From Abiotrophia sp965245735 (GTDB lineage Bacteria > Bacillota > Bacilli > Lactobacillales > Aerococcaceae), in contig CBDFAX010000008.1 in assembly GCA_965245735.1 (NCBI GenBank), forward strand, positions 1 through 64,000: a DNA stretch of 64,000 bases, in the 5' to 3' direction. Positions 24,725-33,285 of the stretch are shown here, one piece after another. Every line of letters begins with the position of its first letter. Within the stretch, counting starts at the first letter, position 1. The position numbers were made by a program, and so were the translations under genes. The notes beneath the pieces were generated by a model. It worked only from the letters and a program-made list of their open reading frames with translations. It had not been told where the DNA came from and did no database searches.

Positions 24725-26113
24725 CTATTGGCGGGGGAAGACCTTATGAATGGCTTCCTGGATGGTGGCCACTGGCACAATTTCAATTGCTAGTGTCTGA
24801 TCCAGGCCTGCTAGATTATTTTTTGGAATATAGGCTCGCCTAAAGCCCAGTTTGGCAGCTTCCTTGAGGCGCTCCTTGATTTGGCTAACCCGTCGGATTT
24901 CCCCCGTCAGACCAATTTCGCCGATGAAGCAATCTTCAATCTTAGTGGCCTGATTCCAATAACTAGACGCGATGCTGACTGCAATGGCCAAATCAATGGC
25001 CGGCTCGTCTAATTTAACGCCGCCTGTAATCTTGAAGAAGGCATCCTGATTTTGTACCAGCAGACCGCAATGCTTTTCCATAACTGCCAAGAGCAGTGAC
25101 ACGCGTTGATAGTCAATCCCCGACGAGGTGCGTTTGGCTGTCCCATAGACGGTTGGAGTCATCAGGGACTGGATTTCCGCCAAAATCGGTCGCGTCCCTT
25201 CAATGGAGGCCACGACAGTCGAACCCGTCGCGCCAGCCAAACGCTCTTCCAAGAAGAGCTCTGAAGGGTTGGTTACTTCTTCCAAACCTGCTTCCAGCAT
25301 TTCAAAGACCCCTAACTCATGTGTGGAGCCAAACCTGTTTTTCACAGCTCGCAAGACCCGGAAACGATTATGGCGCTCGCCCTCAAAGTAGAGCACGGTA
25401 TCCACCATGTGTTCCAACATCCGAGGCCCCGCAATATTGCCCTCCTTGGTCACGTGACCGACAATAAAGGTCGCAATATTATTATCCTTGGCAATCCGCA
25501 TTAAGATAGCGGTGGCTTCCCGCAATTGGGAAACACTCCCTGCCACCCCAGTATGATCTGCCAGTTGCATGGTCTGGATAGAGTCAATGATCAAAATGTC
25601 TGGCGCAATACGCTGAACTTCGCCAGCAATAACTGCTAGGTCCGTCTCCGATAAGAGATAGAAATGACTGTCCTTGAGTGATAGGCGTTCCGCCCGCATT
25701 TTAATTTGGGAGAGGCTCTCTTCCCCAGAAACATAGAGGACGGTCTGGCCTAGATTAGCCAGTTGAATCGAGACCTGGAGCAAGAGGGTAGACTTACCAA
25801 TCCCAGGGTCGCCCCCAATCAGAACCAAGCTGCCGGCTACCACCCCGCCACCCAATACCCGGTCGAACTCTTGGAAATTGGTATGGGTCCGCGTTTCAGC
25901 CTTGTAGGTGATTTCTTCTAGACGTTGAGCCCGGTTGGCGTCTTCGCCACGCTGGGTCAAAACCTTAAACTGGCTTTTCTCGGTCTTAATGGTCGACTGG
26001 ACAATTTGCTCTTCCATCTGATTCCAAGCGCCGCAGTTAGGGCACTTGCCTAGATACTTGGCCGATTCGTAGCCGCAGGCCATACATTCGTAGCTTACTT
26101 TTTTCTTGGCCAT
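24725..26113 (-). CDS. radA: DNA repair protein RadA
   Basis: 462 residues. N-terminal zinc finger CMACG...CPNC, Walker A GGDPGIGKST, KNRFG motif in VKNRFGSTHELG, and a Lon-protease-like C-terminal domain. RadA is a hexameric helicase that promotes D-loop extension in recombination and is needed in natural transformation of streptococci. It follows dut and precedes the YacL gene on the same strand. Confidence 0.96.
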   Translation of the reverse strand: MAKKKVSYECMACGYESAKYLGKCPNCGAWNQMEEQIVQSTIKTEKSQFKVLTQRGEDANRAQRLEEITYKAETRTHTNFQEFDRVLGGGVVAGSLVLIGGDPGIGKSTLLLQVSIQLANLGQTVLYVSGEESLSQIKMRAERLSLKDSHFYLLSETDLAVIAGEVQRIAPDILIIDSIQTMQLADHTGVAGSVSQLREATAILMRIAKDNNIATFIVGHVTKEGNIAGPRMLEHMVDTVLYFEGERHNRFRVLRAVKNRFGSTHELGVFEMLEAGLEEVTNPSELFLEERLAGATGSTVVASIEGTRPILAEIQSLMTPTVYGTAKRTSSGIDYQRVSLLLAVMEKHCGLLVQNQDAFFKITGGVKLDEPAIDLAIAVSIASSYWNQATKIEDCFIGEIGLTGEIRRVSQIKERLKEAAKLGFRRAYIPKNNLAGLDQTLAIEIVPVATIQEAIHKVFPRQ

Positions 26114-26149
26114 AGCTTTCCTTCTTTCTTTGGCTCTAGTCCTTAGAGC

Positions 26150-26716
26150 CTATTGTTGGTGATGACCAGAGGAGCCGAAGCCTCCTTCGCGGGCAGCCTG
26201 CCCACCATGGTCGCCATCTGCCTTCAGGAAAGGCAAGAAGATGGCTTGGGCAATGCGCTCACCTTTTTGGATGGTTTGGTCAAAGAGCCCAAAGTTGCTA
26301 AGTTGAACGTAGACATGCCCTTCATTGCTAGGATTATTATAGTAGTCTGCATCAATGACGCCCACCCCGTTAGGCACTTGTAAGAAACGCTTTAGCGGGT
26401 TACTAGAGCGGTTAACAATTTGTAAGTATTCGTCTTCCTGCATATAAACCTTAAGCCCAGTTGGCACAAGGGTTGGTTTCAACAAGCGCTGAGGATCCTC
26501 TGCTGGCTCCTTTTGGGTTGGTTTGGCATGAATCCATTGTTTCATTTCCATGGCTAAATAGCGGAAGACTTGTCGCCAGTAAGACGGAACCACAATGGTT
26601 TCTGCCGCTTCCAAATCATAACCTGCAGCATGATGGGTCGCTCGTTGCGGCAGTTGGATGGCTTTATCTTGGTAGCTAGTGATGACTTCAAAGCCACGTT
26701 TTCTTTCCTGGGTCAT
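26150..26716 (-). CDS. dut: dUTP diphosphatase (dUTPase)
   Basis: 188 residues, longer than the usual ~150, with an insertion around residues 40-75. Motifs: HHAAGYDLEAA (1), VNRSSNPLKR (2), PNGVGVIDADYYNNPSNEGHVYVQLSNFG (3), KGERIAQAIFLPF (4) and REGGFGSSG (5, the flexible arm). The enzyme keeps dUTP out of DNA. This streptococcal-type longer form precedes radA as in streptococci. Confidence 0.92.
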   Translation of the reverse strand: MTQERKRGFEVITSYQDKAIQLPQRATHHAAGYDLEAAETIVVPSYWRQVFRYLAMEMKQWIHAKPTQKEPAEDPQRLLKPTLVPTGLKVYMQEDEYLQIVNRSSNPLKRFLQVPNGVGVIDADYYNNPSNEGHVYVQLSNFGLFDQTIQKGERIAQAIFLPFLKADGDHGGQAAREGGFGSSGHHQQ

Positions 26717-26884
26717 AGGACACCCCTTTTCTACTGAATCATCTCTATTTTACCAAATTTCCAGGCTAATAGGGTAATAAAAGCAATAAAAGTGCTTGAA
26801 AAATCACACTTTCTTGCTCTTTTTAGAAAACCTTTTACTTTTTGTACAATCTGCCGAAGAAATTTGTGCAGTTTGTCAATGGAA

Positions 26885-26913
26885 TTGTAAACCGTTTTCA
26901 TTTACACTATAGA
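26885..26913 (+). promoter_or_regulatory. Promoter and LacI-family-type operator of the MsmK-like ATPase gene
   Basis: TTGTAA (26885-26890), 17-base spacer, TATAGA (26908-26913). The sequence TGTAAACCGTTTTCA (26886-26900) overlaps the -35: a 7-1-7 inverted repeat close to catabolite-response or maltose-regulator operators but one base longer than a standard cre. It suggests repression by a LacI/GalR-family protein. Confidence 0.55.
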
Positions 26914-26950
26914 TGTCAATAAAATCAATCAATAAGGAGCGAATTTTCCT

Positions 26951-28063
26951 ATGGTAGAAATGAAATTAAAAGGCATCCACAAAAAATATGATAATGCCGA
27001 CTTCTATTCCGTTACTGACTTTAACTTAGACATTGCAGACCGCGAATTCATCGTCTTCGTTGGTCCTTCTGGTTGTGGTAAGTCTACTACATTGCGTATG
27101 ATTGCCGGTTTGGAAGATATTTCTGAAGGGGAATTATGGATTGGCGACCGCCTCATGAACGACGTAGCACCTAAAGACCGCGACATCGCCATGGTATTCC
27201 AAAACTACGCCCTCTACCCACACATGACTGTCTTCGACAACATGGCCTTCGGTTTGAAACTTCGTAAATATCCAAAAGAAGAAATCAAACAACGTGTAGA
27301 GAACGCAGCTGAAATCTTAGGCTTATCTCAATACTTAGACCGCAAACCAGCTGCTTTGTCTGGTGGTCAACGTCAACGTGTTGCCTTAGGTCGTGCCATC
27401 GTCCGCGATGCTAAAGTCTTCCTCATGGACGAACCACTCTCTAACTTGGATGCTAAGCTCCGTGTGCAAATGCGTGCTGAAATTGCAAAATTACACCAAC
27501 GCTTGAACACCACTACCATCTACGTAACCCACGACCAAACCGAAGCTATGACCATGGCTAGCCGGATTGTCATCATGAAAGATGGGATTATCCAACAAAT
27601 CGGTAGCCCACAAGAAGTTTACGACACACCAAACAACGTCTTCGTTGCTGGCTTTATTGGCTCTCCTGCCATGAACTTCTTCAAAGTTAAATTCGAAAAC
27701 GGCATGATTAGCAATGGCCGCGACTTAACCTTAGAAGTAACAGATCCACAACGTCGCTACTTAGTAGAACGTGGTTACGAAGGCAAGGAAGTCATCTTCG
27801 GTATTCGTCCAGAAGACATTCAATCTGAACAAATCTTCTTAGACTCCTATCCAAAATCAGTAGTTCGTTCAGAAGTTGTCGTATCTGAATTATTAGGGGC
27901 AGAAACGATGCTTTACTCTAAAGTTGGGGACACTGAATTCATCGCTCGTGTCGATGCACGTGACTACCACAACCCAGGTGAAACCGTAGAACTCGGCTTC
28001 AACATGAACAAGGCTCACTTCTTCGATCCAGAAACCGAATTAGTAATTCGCGAAGAAGCATAA
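26951..28063 (+). CDS. msmK: Sugar ABC transporter ATP-binding protein (MsmK/UgpC/MalK type)
   Basis: 370 residues. Walker A GPSGCGKST, Q-loop in MVFQNYALYPHM, signature LSGGQRQRVALGRA, Walker B VFLMDEPLSNLD, switch THDQTEAM, and a C-terminal OB-fold regulatory domain (about 240-370). Such ATPases energise several sugar importers. No permease or binding-protein gene is nearby, so it is an orphan of the MsmK kind. The next gene is a cytoplasmic alpha-amylase, consistent with uptake of maltodextrins. It ends in a clear terminator. Confidence 0.92.
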   Translation: MVEMKLKGIHKKYDNADFYSVTDFNLDIADREFIVFVGPSGCGKSTTLRMIAGLEDISEGELWIGDRLMNDVAPKDRDIAMVFQNYALYPHMTVFDNMAFGLKLRKYPKEEIKQRVENAAEILGLSQYLDRKPAALSGGQRQRVALGRAIVRDAKVFLMDEPLSNLDAKLRVQMRAEIAKLHQRLNTTTIYVTHDQTEAMTMASRIVIMKDGIIQQIGSPQEVYDTPNNVFVAGFIGSPAMNFFKVKFENGMISNGRDLTLEVTDPQRRYLVERGYEGKEVIFGIRPEDIQSEQIFLDSYPKSVVRSEVVVSELLGAETMLYSKVGDTEFIARVDARDYHNPGETVELGFNMNKAHFFDPETELVIREEA

Positions 28064-28085
28064 GCTTAACTAGTCTACCACTCCG

Positions 28086-28111
28086 ACCCTCCTCATCTGA
28101 GGAGGGTTTTT
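28086..28111 (+). terminator. Terminator of msmK
   Basis: ACCCTCCTC/GAGGAGGGT with a four-base loop and five T. Confidence 0.92.
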
Positions 28112-28250
28112 AGCGTCTAACTGACGACAATTGCACCTCAAATCTGTGACAAGTCCCTAACATCCGTCATTTAGGGACCGGTATCAGTTGCTTTTTGCCT
28201 GCCATCGTCCTAGAATAGAGCCATACAAATTGTAAAAGGAGGCTCGCACC

Positions 28251-29708
28251 ATGCAAAACCAGACTTTAATGCAAGCTTTTGAATGGTATCTGCCGAGTGA
28301 CCACCAGCACTGGAATCGACTTGCCCAACTAGCTCCAGAATTAGCTGCCAAGGGCATTCGCAAAATCTGGCTCCCGCCTGCCTTCAAAGGCACCAACAAA
28401 GACGACGTCGGCTATGGCGTCTATGACTTGTTCGACTTGGGAGAATTCGACCAGAAGGGAACTATTCCTACTAAATACGGAACTAAAGACGACTATCTCG
28501 CTCTGATTGAAACTTTGAAAGCTAATGGGATTGACCCCATCGCTGATATCGTCCTCAACCACAAGGCCGGCGCCGACCACAAGGAACGCTTTACGGTCAT
28601 TGAGATGAATCCTAATAATCGTCAAGAAGCAATCTCTGAACCCTTTGAAATTGAAGGTTGGACTTGCTTCACCTTTGATGGTCGCCAGAAAACCTACAAT
28701 GATTTCACCTGGCACTGGTATCACTTTACAGGGACCGACTATGACGCTGGCCGTAACCGATCCGGTATTTATCTGATTCAAGGAGATAATAAGGGTTGGG
28801 CTGACGACACGCTCGTTGACGACGAGAACGGTAACTATGACTATCTTATGTATGATGACATCGACTTCAAGCATCCGGAAGTGGTCCAACATCTCTATGA
28901 ATGGGCCCATTGGTTTATTGAAACTACTGGAGTTCGCGGCTTCCGCCTAGATGCCGTTAAACACATCGATTCCTTCTTCATGAAGAACTTTATCCGAGAC
29001 TTAACCGAACACTATGGCGATGATTTCTATGTCTTCGGTGAATTCTGGAATGGCGATGAAGAAGCCAATAGCCAATATTTGGAGAAAACTGACTTCCACT
29101 ATGACTTGGTAGACGTCAAGCTCCACCAGAACTTCTTCGATGCCGGTCAAGCCGGAGCAGATTACGACTTGAGTAAGATCTTCGACCAAACCCTCATGCA
29201 AAACTACCCAGAATCGGCGGTTACCTTCGTGGATAACCACGATACCCAACGGGGTCAAGCCCTTGAATCGACCGTAGCAGAATGGTTCAAGCCTCTGGCT
29301 TATGCCATGATTTTCTTGCGCCAATCCGGTTTACCTTGTGTCTTCTATGGCGACTACTTTGGTATCCAAGGGGACTTTGCCCAAGAATCCTTCCAAGAAG
29401 TCATCGATAAATTGCTCAATCTACGGCTTTACCATGCCTATGGTCAAGAAACTGACTATCTCGATGATCCTAACTGTATTGCTTGGACGCGGGCTGGTAA
29501 TGAAGAAAATGATGGCCAGCCATTGGCAGTCATTCTCTCCAACAAAGACGATGCTAGCAAGCGCCTCTTCTTGGGCCCTGAATGGGCTGGCCGTACTTTC
29601 CGTGATGGCTTAGAACATCATGAAGCCAGCATCACCATCGAAGAGGACGGTTGGGCTGATTTCCCTGTTCATGGCGGTTCTGTCTCTGCTTGGATTTTAG
29701 CAGATTAA
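28251..29708 (+). CDS. Cytoplasmic alpha-amylase (GH13)
   Basis: 485 residues and no signal peptide. GH13 regions are DIVLNHK (region I), GFRLDAVKH (region II, nucleophile Asp), VFGEFWN (region III, acid/base Glu) and FVDNHDTQ (region IV). It begins NQTLMQAFEWYLP, as in the cytoplasmic AmyA/liquefying-type amylases of bacteria. It likely cuts imported maltodextrins. It follows the orphan sugar ATPase on the same strand but after a terminator. A good AAAGGAGG site precedes the ATG. Confidence 0.9.
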   Translation: MQNQTLMQAFEWYLPSDHQHWNRLAQLAPELAAKGIRKIWLPPAFKGTNKDDVGYGVYDLFDLGEFDQKGTIPTKYGTKDDYLALIETLKANGIDPIADIVLNHKAGADHKERFTVIEMNPNNRQEAISEPFEIEGWTCFTFDGRQKTYNDFTWHWYHFTGTDYDAGRNRSGIYLIQGDNKGWADDTLVDDENGNYDYLMYDDIDFKHPEVVQHLYEWAHWFIETTGVRGFRLDAVKHIDSFFMKNFIRDLTEHYGDDFYVFGEFWNGDEEANSQYLEKTDFHYDLVDVKLHQNFFDAGQAGADYDLSKIFDQTLMQNYPESAVTFVDNHDTQRGQALESTVAEWFKPLAYAMIFLRQSGLPCVFYGDYFGIQGDFAQESFQEVIDKLLNLRLYHAYGQETDYLDDPNCIAWTRAGNEENDGQPLAVILSNKDDASKRLFLGPEWAGRTFRDGLEHHEASITIEEDGWADFPVHGGSVSAWILAD

Positions 29709-29727
29709 GCAATTAATAGTAGATAAA

Positions 29728-29761
29728 TTTCCCATTATATCATATATGATATAATGGGAAA
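29728..29761. repeat. Second copy of the 28-bp palindrome
   Basis: A 34-bp perfect palindrome whose 28-bp core (29731-29758: CCCATTATATCATA and its mirror complement) is identical to that at 9763-9790. Here the flanks are TTT...AAA, so no T-run follows the stem and it is not a standard terminator. It lies between the convergent amylase and dnaB genes, just before their shared terminator. Confidence 0.85.
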
Positions 29762-29763
29762 GC

Positions 29764-29793
29764 AAAAGGCTGAGACTTGAGTCTCAGCCTTTT
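29764..29793. terminator. Bidirectional terminator between amylase and dnaB
   Basis: A perfect 14-bp stem AAAAGGCTGAGACT/AGTCTCAGCCTTTT with a two-base loop, usable on both strands. Confidence 0.88.
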
Positions 29794-29796
29794 CGT

Positions 29797-31188
29797 TTAT
29801 TGATAATTTACTTGATCCTCTGGGCGATAGGACAAGTTAGAAAACTTGTTATACTCTTTCTTAAAGAGTAAGTTGACGGTATCTCGAGCCCCTGACCGGT
29901 TCTTAGCCAGAATCACTTCAATCGTGTTATCTGGCAAGGAATCGTCATGGTCTGGCTCGTCGCCCGGCTCGTCATGGCGGTGATAATCATGACGATAGAG
30001 GAAGGCCACGATATCCGCATCCTGCTCGATAGACCCGGATTCCCGGATGTCACTTAAAATTGGTCGCTTGTTTTGGCGCTGTTCCAAGCCCCGTGAGAGC
30101 TGAGACAAGGCAATAACTGGCACATGCAATTCCTTGGCTAATTTTTTGAGTTGGCGTGAAATCTCAGAAACTTCTTGTTGGCGGTTTTCACGACCATTGC
30201 CTTCAATCAATTGCAGGTAGTCGATGACAATCAAGCCCAAGTCAGGATTTTCCTGCTTGAGTCGGCGACATTTGGCCCGAATTTCGGAGACCTTAATCCC
30301 CGCTGAATCATCGATGAAAATCTTGGCATTCTTAAGGGTATCGGTCGCAATAGTGAAGCTAGACCACTCATCTTCGGTTAGTTGACCCGTCTTCATGTTG
30401 GATGCAAAGATATTCCCCTCCGCACAGACCATCCGATAGACTAAGTCAATCGCCCCCATTTCTAGGGAGAAGATGGCAACCGGCACCTTGGATTTGGTGG
30501 CCACGTTCTGAGCGATATTGAGGGCAAAGGCTGTCTTACCTACGGAAGGACGGGCGGCAATAATAATTAACTGATCGCCTTGGAAGCCTGAAGTCATCTT
30601 ATCCAAATCATGATAGCCTGTAGCCAGTCCCGTAATGTCGCGCTTTTCCTCAGAAAGCTTAACCACACGGTCATAGGCTTCCACTACTAGGTGGCGCATT
30701 TCTTTTGGCTTATTGACTTGGCTACCTTCCCCGATTGAGAGAATCAGCTTCTCACTACGGTCTACAATATTTTCTACAGTATCGGACTCATCATAAGCTT
30801 CCGAACTAATGGTTGTAGTGGCCGCAATCAGACGTCGCAAGGTCGATTTTTGTTTGACGATATTGGCATAATACTCCACGTGTTCTGCCGTTGGCGTCGC
30901 TTCGATTAATTCTGCCAGATAGCTAGCGCCTCCAGCATTTTCTAAAGCATCATAGGCTTCCAGTTGATTGACCACCATGACGAAGTCCAAAGCTCCGTTG
31001 CGGTCAAAGACCACATCAATGGCATTAAAAATCAATTGGTGGGATCGTTTATAGAAGTCATCTTCACTGATAATGGCCTGGACGGTCCCGATTTTACGTG
31101 GATCTAGGAATAAAGCACCTAGTACCGCACGTTCAGCTTCAATATTATGAGGCATTATTCGTTGCTCATTAAGATTTAATTCTGTCAC
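29797..31188 (-). CDS. dnaB: Replicative DNA helicase DnaB
   Basis: 463 residues. An N-terminal helical domain (PHNIEAERAVLGALFLDPRKIG) and a RecA-like motor with Walker A AARPSVGKTAFALN, Walker B LIVIDYLQLI, and SQLSRGLEQRQNKRPILSDIRESGSIEQDAD. It is the hexameric helicase at the fork (called DnaC in Bacillus). The start is a GTG at 31188, after AGAAGGG. It is not next to rplI here, its usual neighbour. Confidence 0.96.
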   Translation of the reverse strand: MTELNLNEQRIMPHNIEAERAVLGALFLDPRKIGTVQAIISEDDFYKRSHQLIFNAIDVVFDRNGALDFVMVVNQLEAYDALENAGGASYLAELIEATPTAEHVEYYANIVKQKSTLRRLIAATTTISSEAYDESDTVENIVDRSEKLILSIGEGSQVNKPKEMRHLVVEAYDRVVKLSEEKRDITGLATGYHDLDKMTSGFQGDQLIIIAARPSVGKTAFALNIAQNVATKSKVPVAIFSLEMGAIDLVYRMVCAEGNIFASNMKTGQLTEDEWSSFTIATDTLKNAKIFIDDSAGIKVSEIRAKCRRLKQENPDLGLIVIDYLQLIEGNGRENRQQEVSEISRQLKKLAKELHVPVIALSQLSRGLEQRQNKRPILSDIRESGSIEQDADIVAFLYRHDYHRHDEPGDEPDHDDSLPDNTIEVILAKNRSGARDTVNLLFKKEYNKFSNLSYRPEDQVNYQ

Positions 31189-31215
31189 TAGGTTCCCTTC
31201 TTTCTACTCATATGT

Positions 31216-31244
31216 AGTTTACTAAATGTCTTAGCCCTTTTCAA
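31216..31244 (-). promoter_or_regulatory. Putative dnaB promoter
   Basis: Minus-strand TTGAAA (31239-31244), 17-base spacer, TAAACT (31216-31221); divergent from the mnmE promoter. Confidence 0.65.
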
Positions 31245-31260
31245 GTAGGGTGATATGCCC

Positions 31261-31289
31261 TTGCCAAATAGCCTTAAATTCTATATAAT
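31261..31289 (+). promoter_or_regulatory. mnmE promoter
   Basis: TTGCCA (31261-31266), 17-base spacer, TATAAT (31284-31289). It stands 105 bases before the mnmE start. Confidence 0.85.
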
Positions 31290-31299
31290 ACAGATGAAT

Positions 31300-31370
31300 T
31301 GATAGTAGCAGTCAAAGTGCTTACTACCCCAACTGGCCATATCCAAGGGGGTAGTCTAGGCACTTTTTTT
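31300..31370 (+). promoter_or_regulatory. Leader terminator (candidate attenuator) of mnmE
   Basis: Between the promoter and mnmE lies a long terminator hairpin: AAAGTGC (31314-31320) with GCACTTT (31360-31366), and ACTACCCC (31323-31330) with GGGGTAGT (31348-31355), followed by seven T. An upstream segment TAGTAGC can pair with GCTTACTA and so exclude the terminator's 5' arm, a classic antiterminator layout. The signal is unknown and this function is inference. Confidence 0.65.
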
Positions 31371-31393
31371 GTGACAAGAGAAAGGAGCCCGCC

Positions 31394-32776
31394 ATGTACA
31401 CCCAAGATACCATTGTCGCCATCTCAACTGCCCTAGGCGAGGGCGCTATCGGCCTAGTCCGCCTGTCTGGACCCGAAGCCATCGCCATCGCCAACCGGCT
31501 CTTTCCAGAAAAGGACCTCAGCCAAGTGGCTAGTCATACCATTCACTATGGCCATATCCAAGATCCCCAGTCAGGCCAAGTCTTGGATGAAGTCATGACC
31601 AGCGTCATGAAAGCCCCACGTTCTTATACGACAGAAGATGTCGTCGAAATCAACGGCCACGGCGGGATTGTTGCCATTCAATCCATCCTCAATGCCTGCT
31701 TAGCCCAAGGAGCTCGCCTGGCTGAAGCTGGGGAATTTACCCAGCGCGCCTTCCTCAATGGCCGCATTGACCTATCTCAGGCTGAAGCCATCATGGATTT
31801 AATCAGCGCCAAGACTAGTCGTGCCAAAGATGCGGCCATGAGCCAACTCCAAGGAAGCCTCAAACACAAAATTCGCCAGTTGCGAGACACCATGCTTAAC
31901 ACCTTGGCACAGGTCGAAGTCACTATCGATTATCCAGAATACGATGATGTTGAAGAACTTTCTCTCCAGCAACTTGCCTCCACAGCAGAATTGGTGCAAA
32001 GCGAAGTCCGGGCCATTTTACGTCAGGCCACCCAAGGCAAGCTTTTCCGTGAAGGGATTAAAACGGCTATCATTGGCCGCCCTAATGTTGGTAAATCCAG
32101 TCTTCTTAACTACTTAATTGGCGAAGACAAGGCCATTGTCACCGATATTGCCGGTACGACTCGAGATACTATTGAAGAATACATTTCCATCAAAGGGGTC
32201 CCCCTCCATATTATCGATACGGCCGGCATTCGCCATACAGATGAAGTAGTCGAGCAAATCGGGGTAGAAAAGAGCCGTGCCATGATTGAATCGGCAGACC
32301 TGATTCTCCTTATCTTGAATCAAGCCCAAGCTCTGGATCCAATGGATTTAGAACTTTTAGAACTGACACAAAATAAGGCCCGCATCATCCTCTTAAATAA
32401 GCAAGATTTACCTAACCAATGGGCTATTGAAGACTTAGCAAGTTATCTGCAAGATGATTCGGACATTATAAAAACCTCTGTCCTAACTGAGGACGGCTTA
32501 ACTGCCCTTGAAGATGCTATTTCGGCACGCTTCTTATCCGGTAATCTCCAGTCTACCGACCTCAACTATCTCTTGAACAGTCGCCACACCCATCTGCTCA
32601 ACCAAGCCCTAGCCAGTTTAGATGAAGTCATCCAGTCTTGTGCTATGAGCCTACCAGTGGATCTCATTCAGATAGATTATACCCGTGCCTGGGATGCCCT
32701 GGGCGAAATCACAGGTGACAGTGTTCAAGATGAGCTCTTAACCAAACTATTCAGCCAATTCTGCTTAGGTAAATAA
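31394..32776 (+). CDS. mnmE: tRNA modification GTPase MnmE
   Basis: 460 residues. With MnmG it installs the cmnm5 group on wobble uridine of several tRNAs. It has the N-terminal tetrahydrofolate-binding domain (TIVAISTALGEGAIGLVRLSG), a G domain with GRPNVGKSSLLN (G1), DTAG (G3) and NKQD (G4), and the essential C-terminal CLGK cysteine motif. It heads mnmE-nudix-mnmG, which here is on the plus strand left of oriC and so faces the replication fork; in most Firmicutes this pair sits beside rnpA-yidC-jag. Confidence 0.97.
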   Translation: MYTQDTIVAISTALGEGAIGLVRLSGPEAIAIANRLFPEKDLSQVASHTIHYGHIQDPQSGQVLDEVMTSVMKAPRSYTTEDVVEINGHGGIVAIQSILNACLAQGARLAEAGEFTQRAFLNGRIDLSQAEAIMDLISAKTSRAKDAAMSQLQGSLKHKIRQLRDTMLNTLAQVEVTIDYPEYDDVEELSLQQLASTAELVQSEVRAILRQATQGKLFREGIKTAIIGRPNVGKSSLLNYLIGEDKAIVTDIAGTTRDTIEEYISIKGVPLHIIDTAGIRHTDEVVEQIGVEKSRAMIESADLILLILNQAQALDPMDLELLELTQNKARIILLNKQDLPNQWAIEDLASYLQDDSDIIKTSVLTEDGLTALEDAISARFLSGNLQSTDLNYLLNSRHTHLLNQALASLDEVIQSCAMSLPVDLIQIDYTRAWDALGEITGDSVQDELLTKLFSQFCLGK

Positions 32777-32788
32777 GGAGGATAGATC

Positions 32789-33265
32789 ATGCCAAAACTC
32801 GCCACTATCTGTTATATCGATAATGGCCACTCTCTGCTATTGCTCCACCGCAACAAGAAGCCAAATGATGTCCATGAAGGTAAATGGATTGGCGTCGGCG
32901 GTAAATTAGAAGCCGGCGAAAGCCCAGAGGAATGTGTCATTCGCGAAGCCAAGGAAGAAACCGGCCTGACCCTACATCAGCCGCAATTGGTGGGCATTAT
33001 CGTCTTCCCGGAATTTACGCCCGGCAATGACTGGTACACTTACGTCTTTCGGGCCCGTCATTTTGAGGGCCAAGTCATTGACTGCAATGAAGGTACCCTA
33101 GAGTGGGTACCCTATGACCAAGTCCTTAGCCGGCCTAGTTGGGAAGGGGATCACATCTTCTTAAGCTGGATTTTAGAGCAGAAACCTTTCTTTTCAGCCA
33201 AATTCAGCTATTCCCCTGATAATCGCCTACTTGATCACGAAGTTATTTTTTACACTCATCCATAA
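32789..33265 (+). CDS. NUDIX hydrolase (MutX/8-oxo-dGTP diphosphatase-like)
   Basis: 158 residues. A complete Nudix box runs from GKLEAGESPEEC through VIREAKEETGL, the GX5EX7REUXEEXGU pattern. The N-terminal LATICYIDNGHSLLLLHRNKKPNDVHEGKW and the C-terminal WEGDHIFLSWIL resemble streptococcal MutX. It probably cleans oxidised purine nucleotides; the substrate is not certain. It lies 12 bases after mnmE and 20 before mnmG, in the same operon. Confidence 0.85.
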   Translation: MPKLATICYIDNGHSLLLLHRNKKPNDVHEGKWIGVGGKLEAGESPEECVIREAKEETGLTLHQPQLVGIIVFPEFTPGNDWYTYVFRARHFEGQVIDCNEGTLEWVPYDQVLSRPSWEGDHIFLSWILEQKPFFSAKFSYSPDNRLLDHEVIFYTHP

Positions 33266-33285
33266 ATCACAAAGGAGTCAAAACC

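Noticed and set aside
29728..29761. Second palindrome as a terminator
   Set aside because: No T-run follows the stem on either strand, and a separate strong terminator is adjacent.
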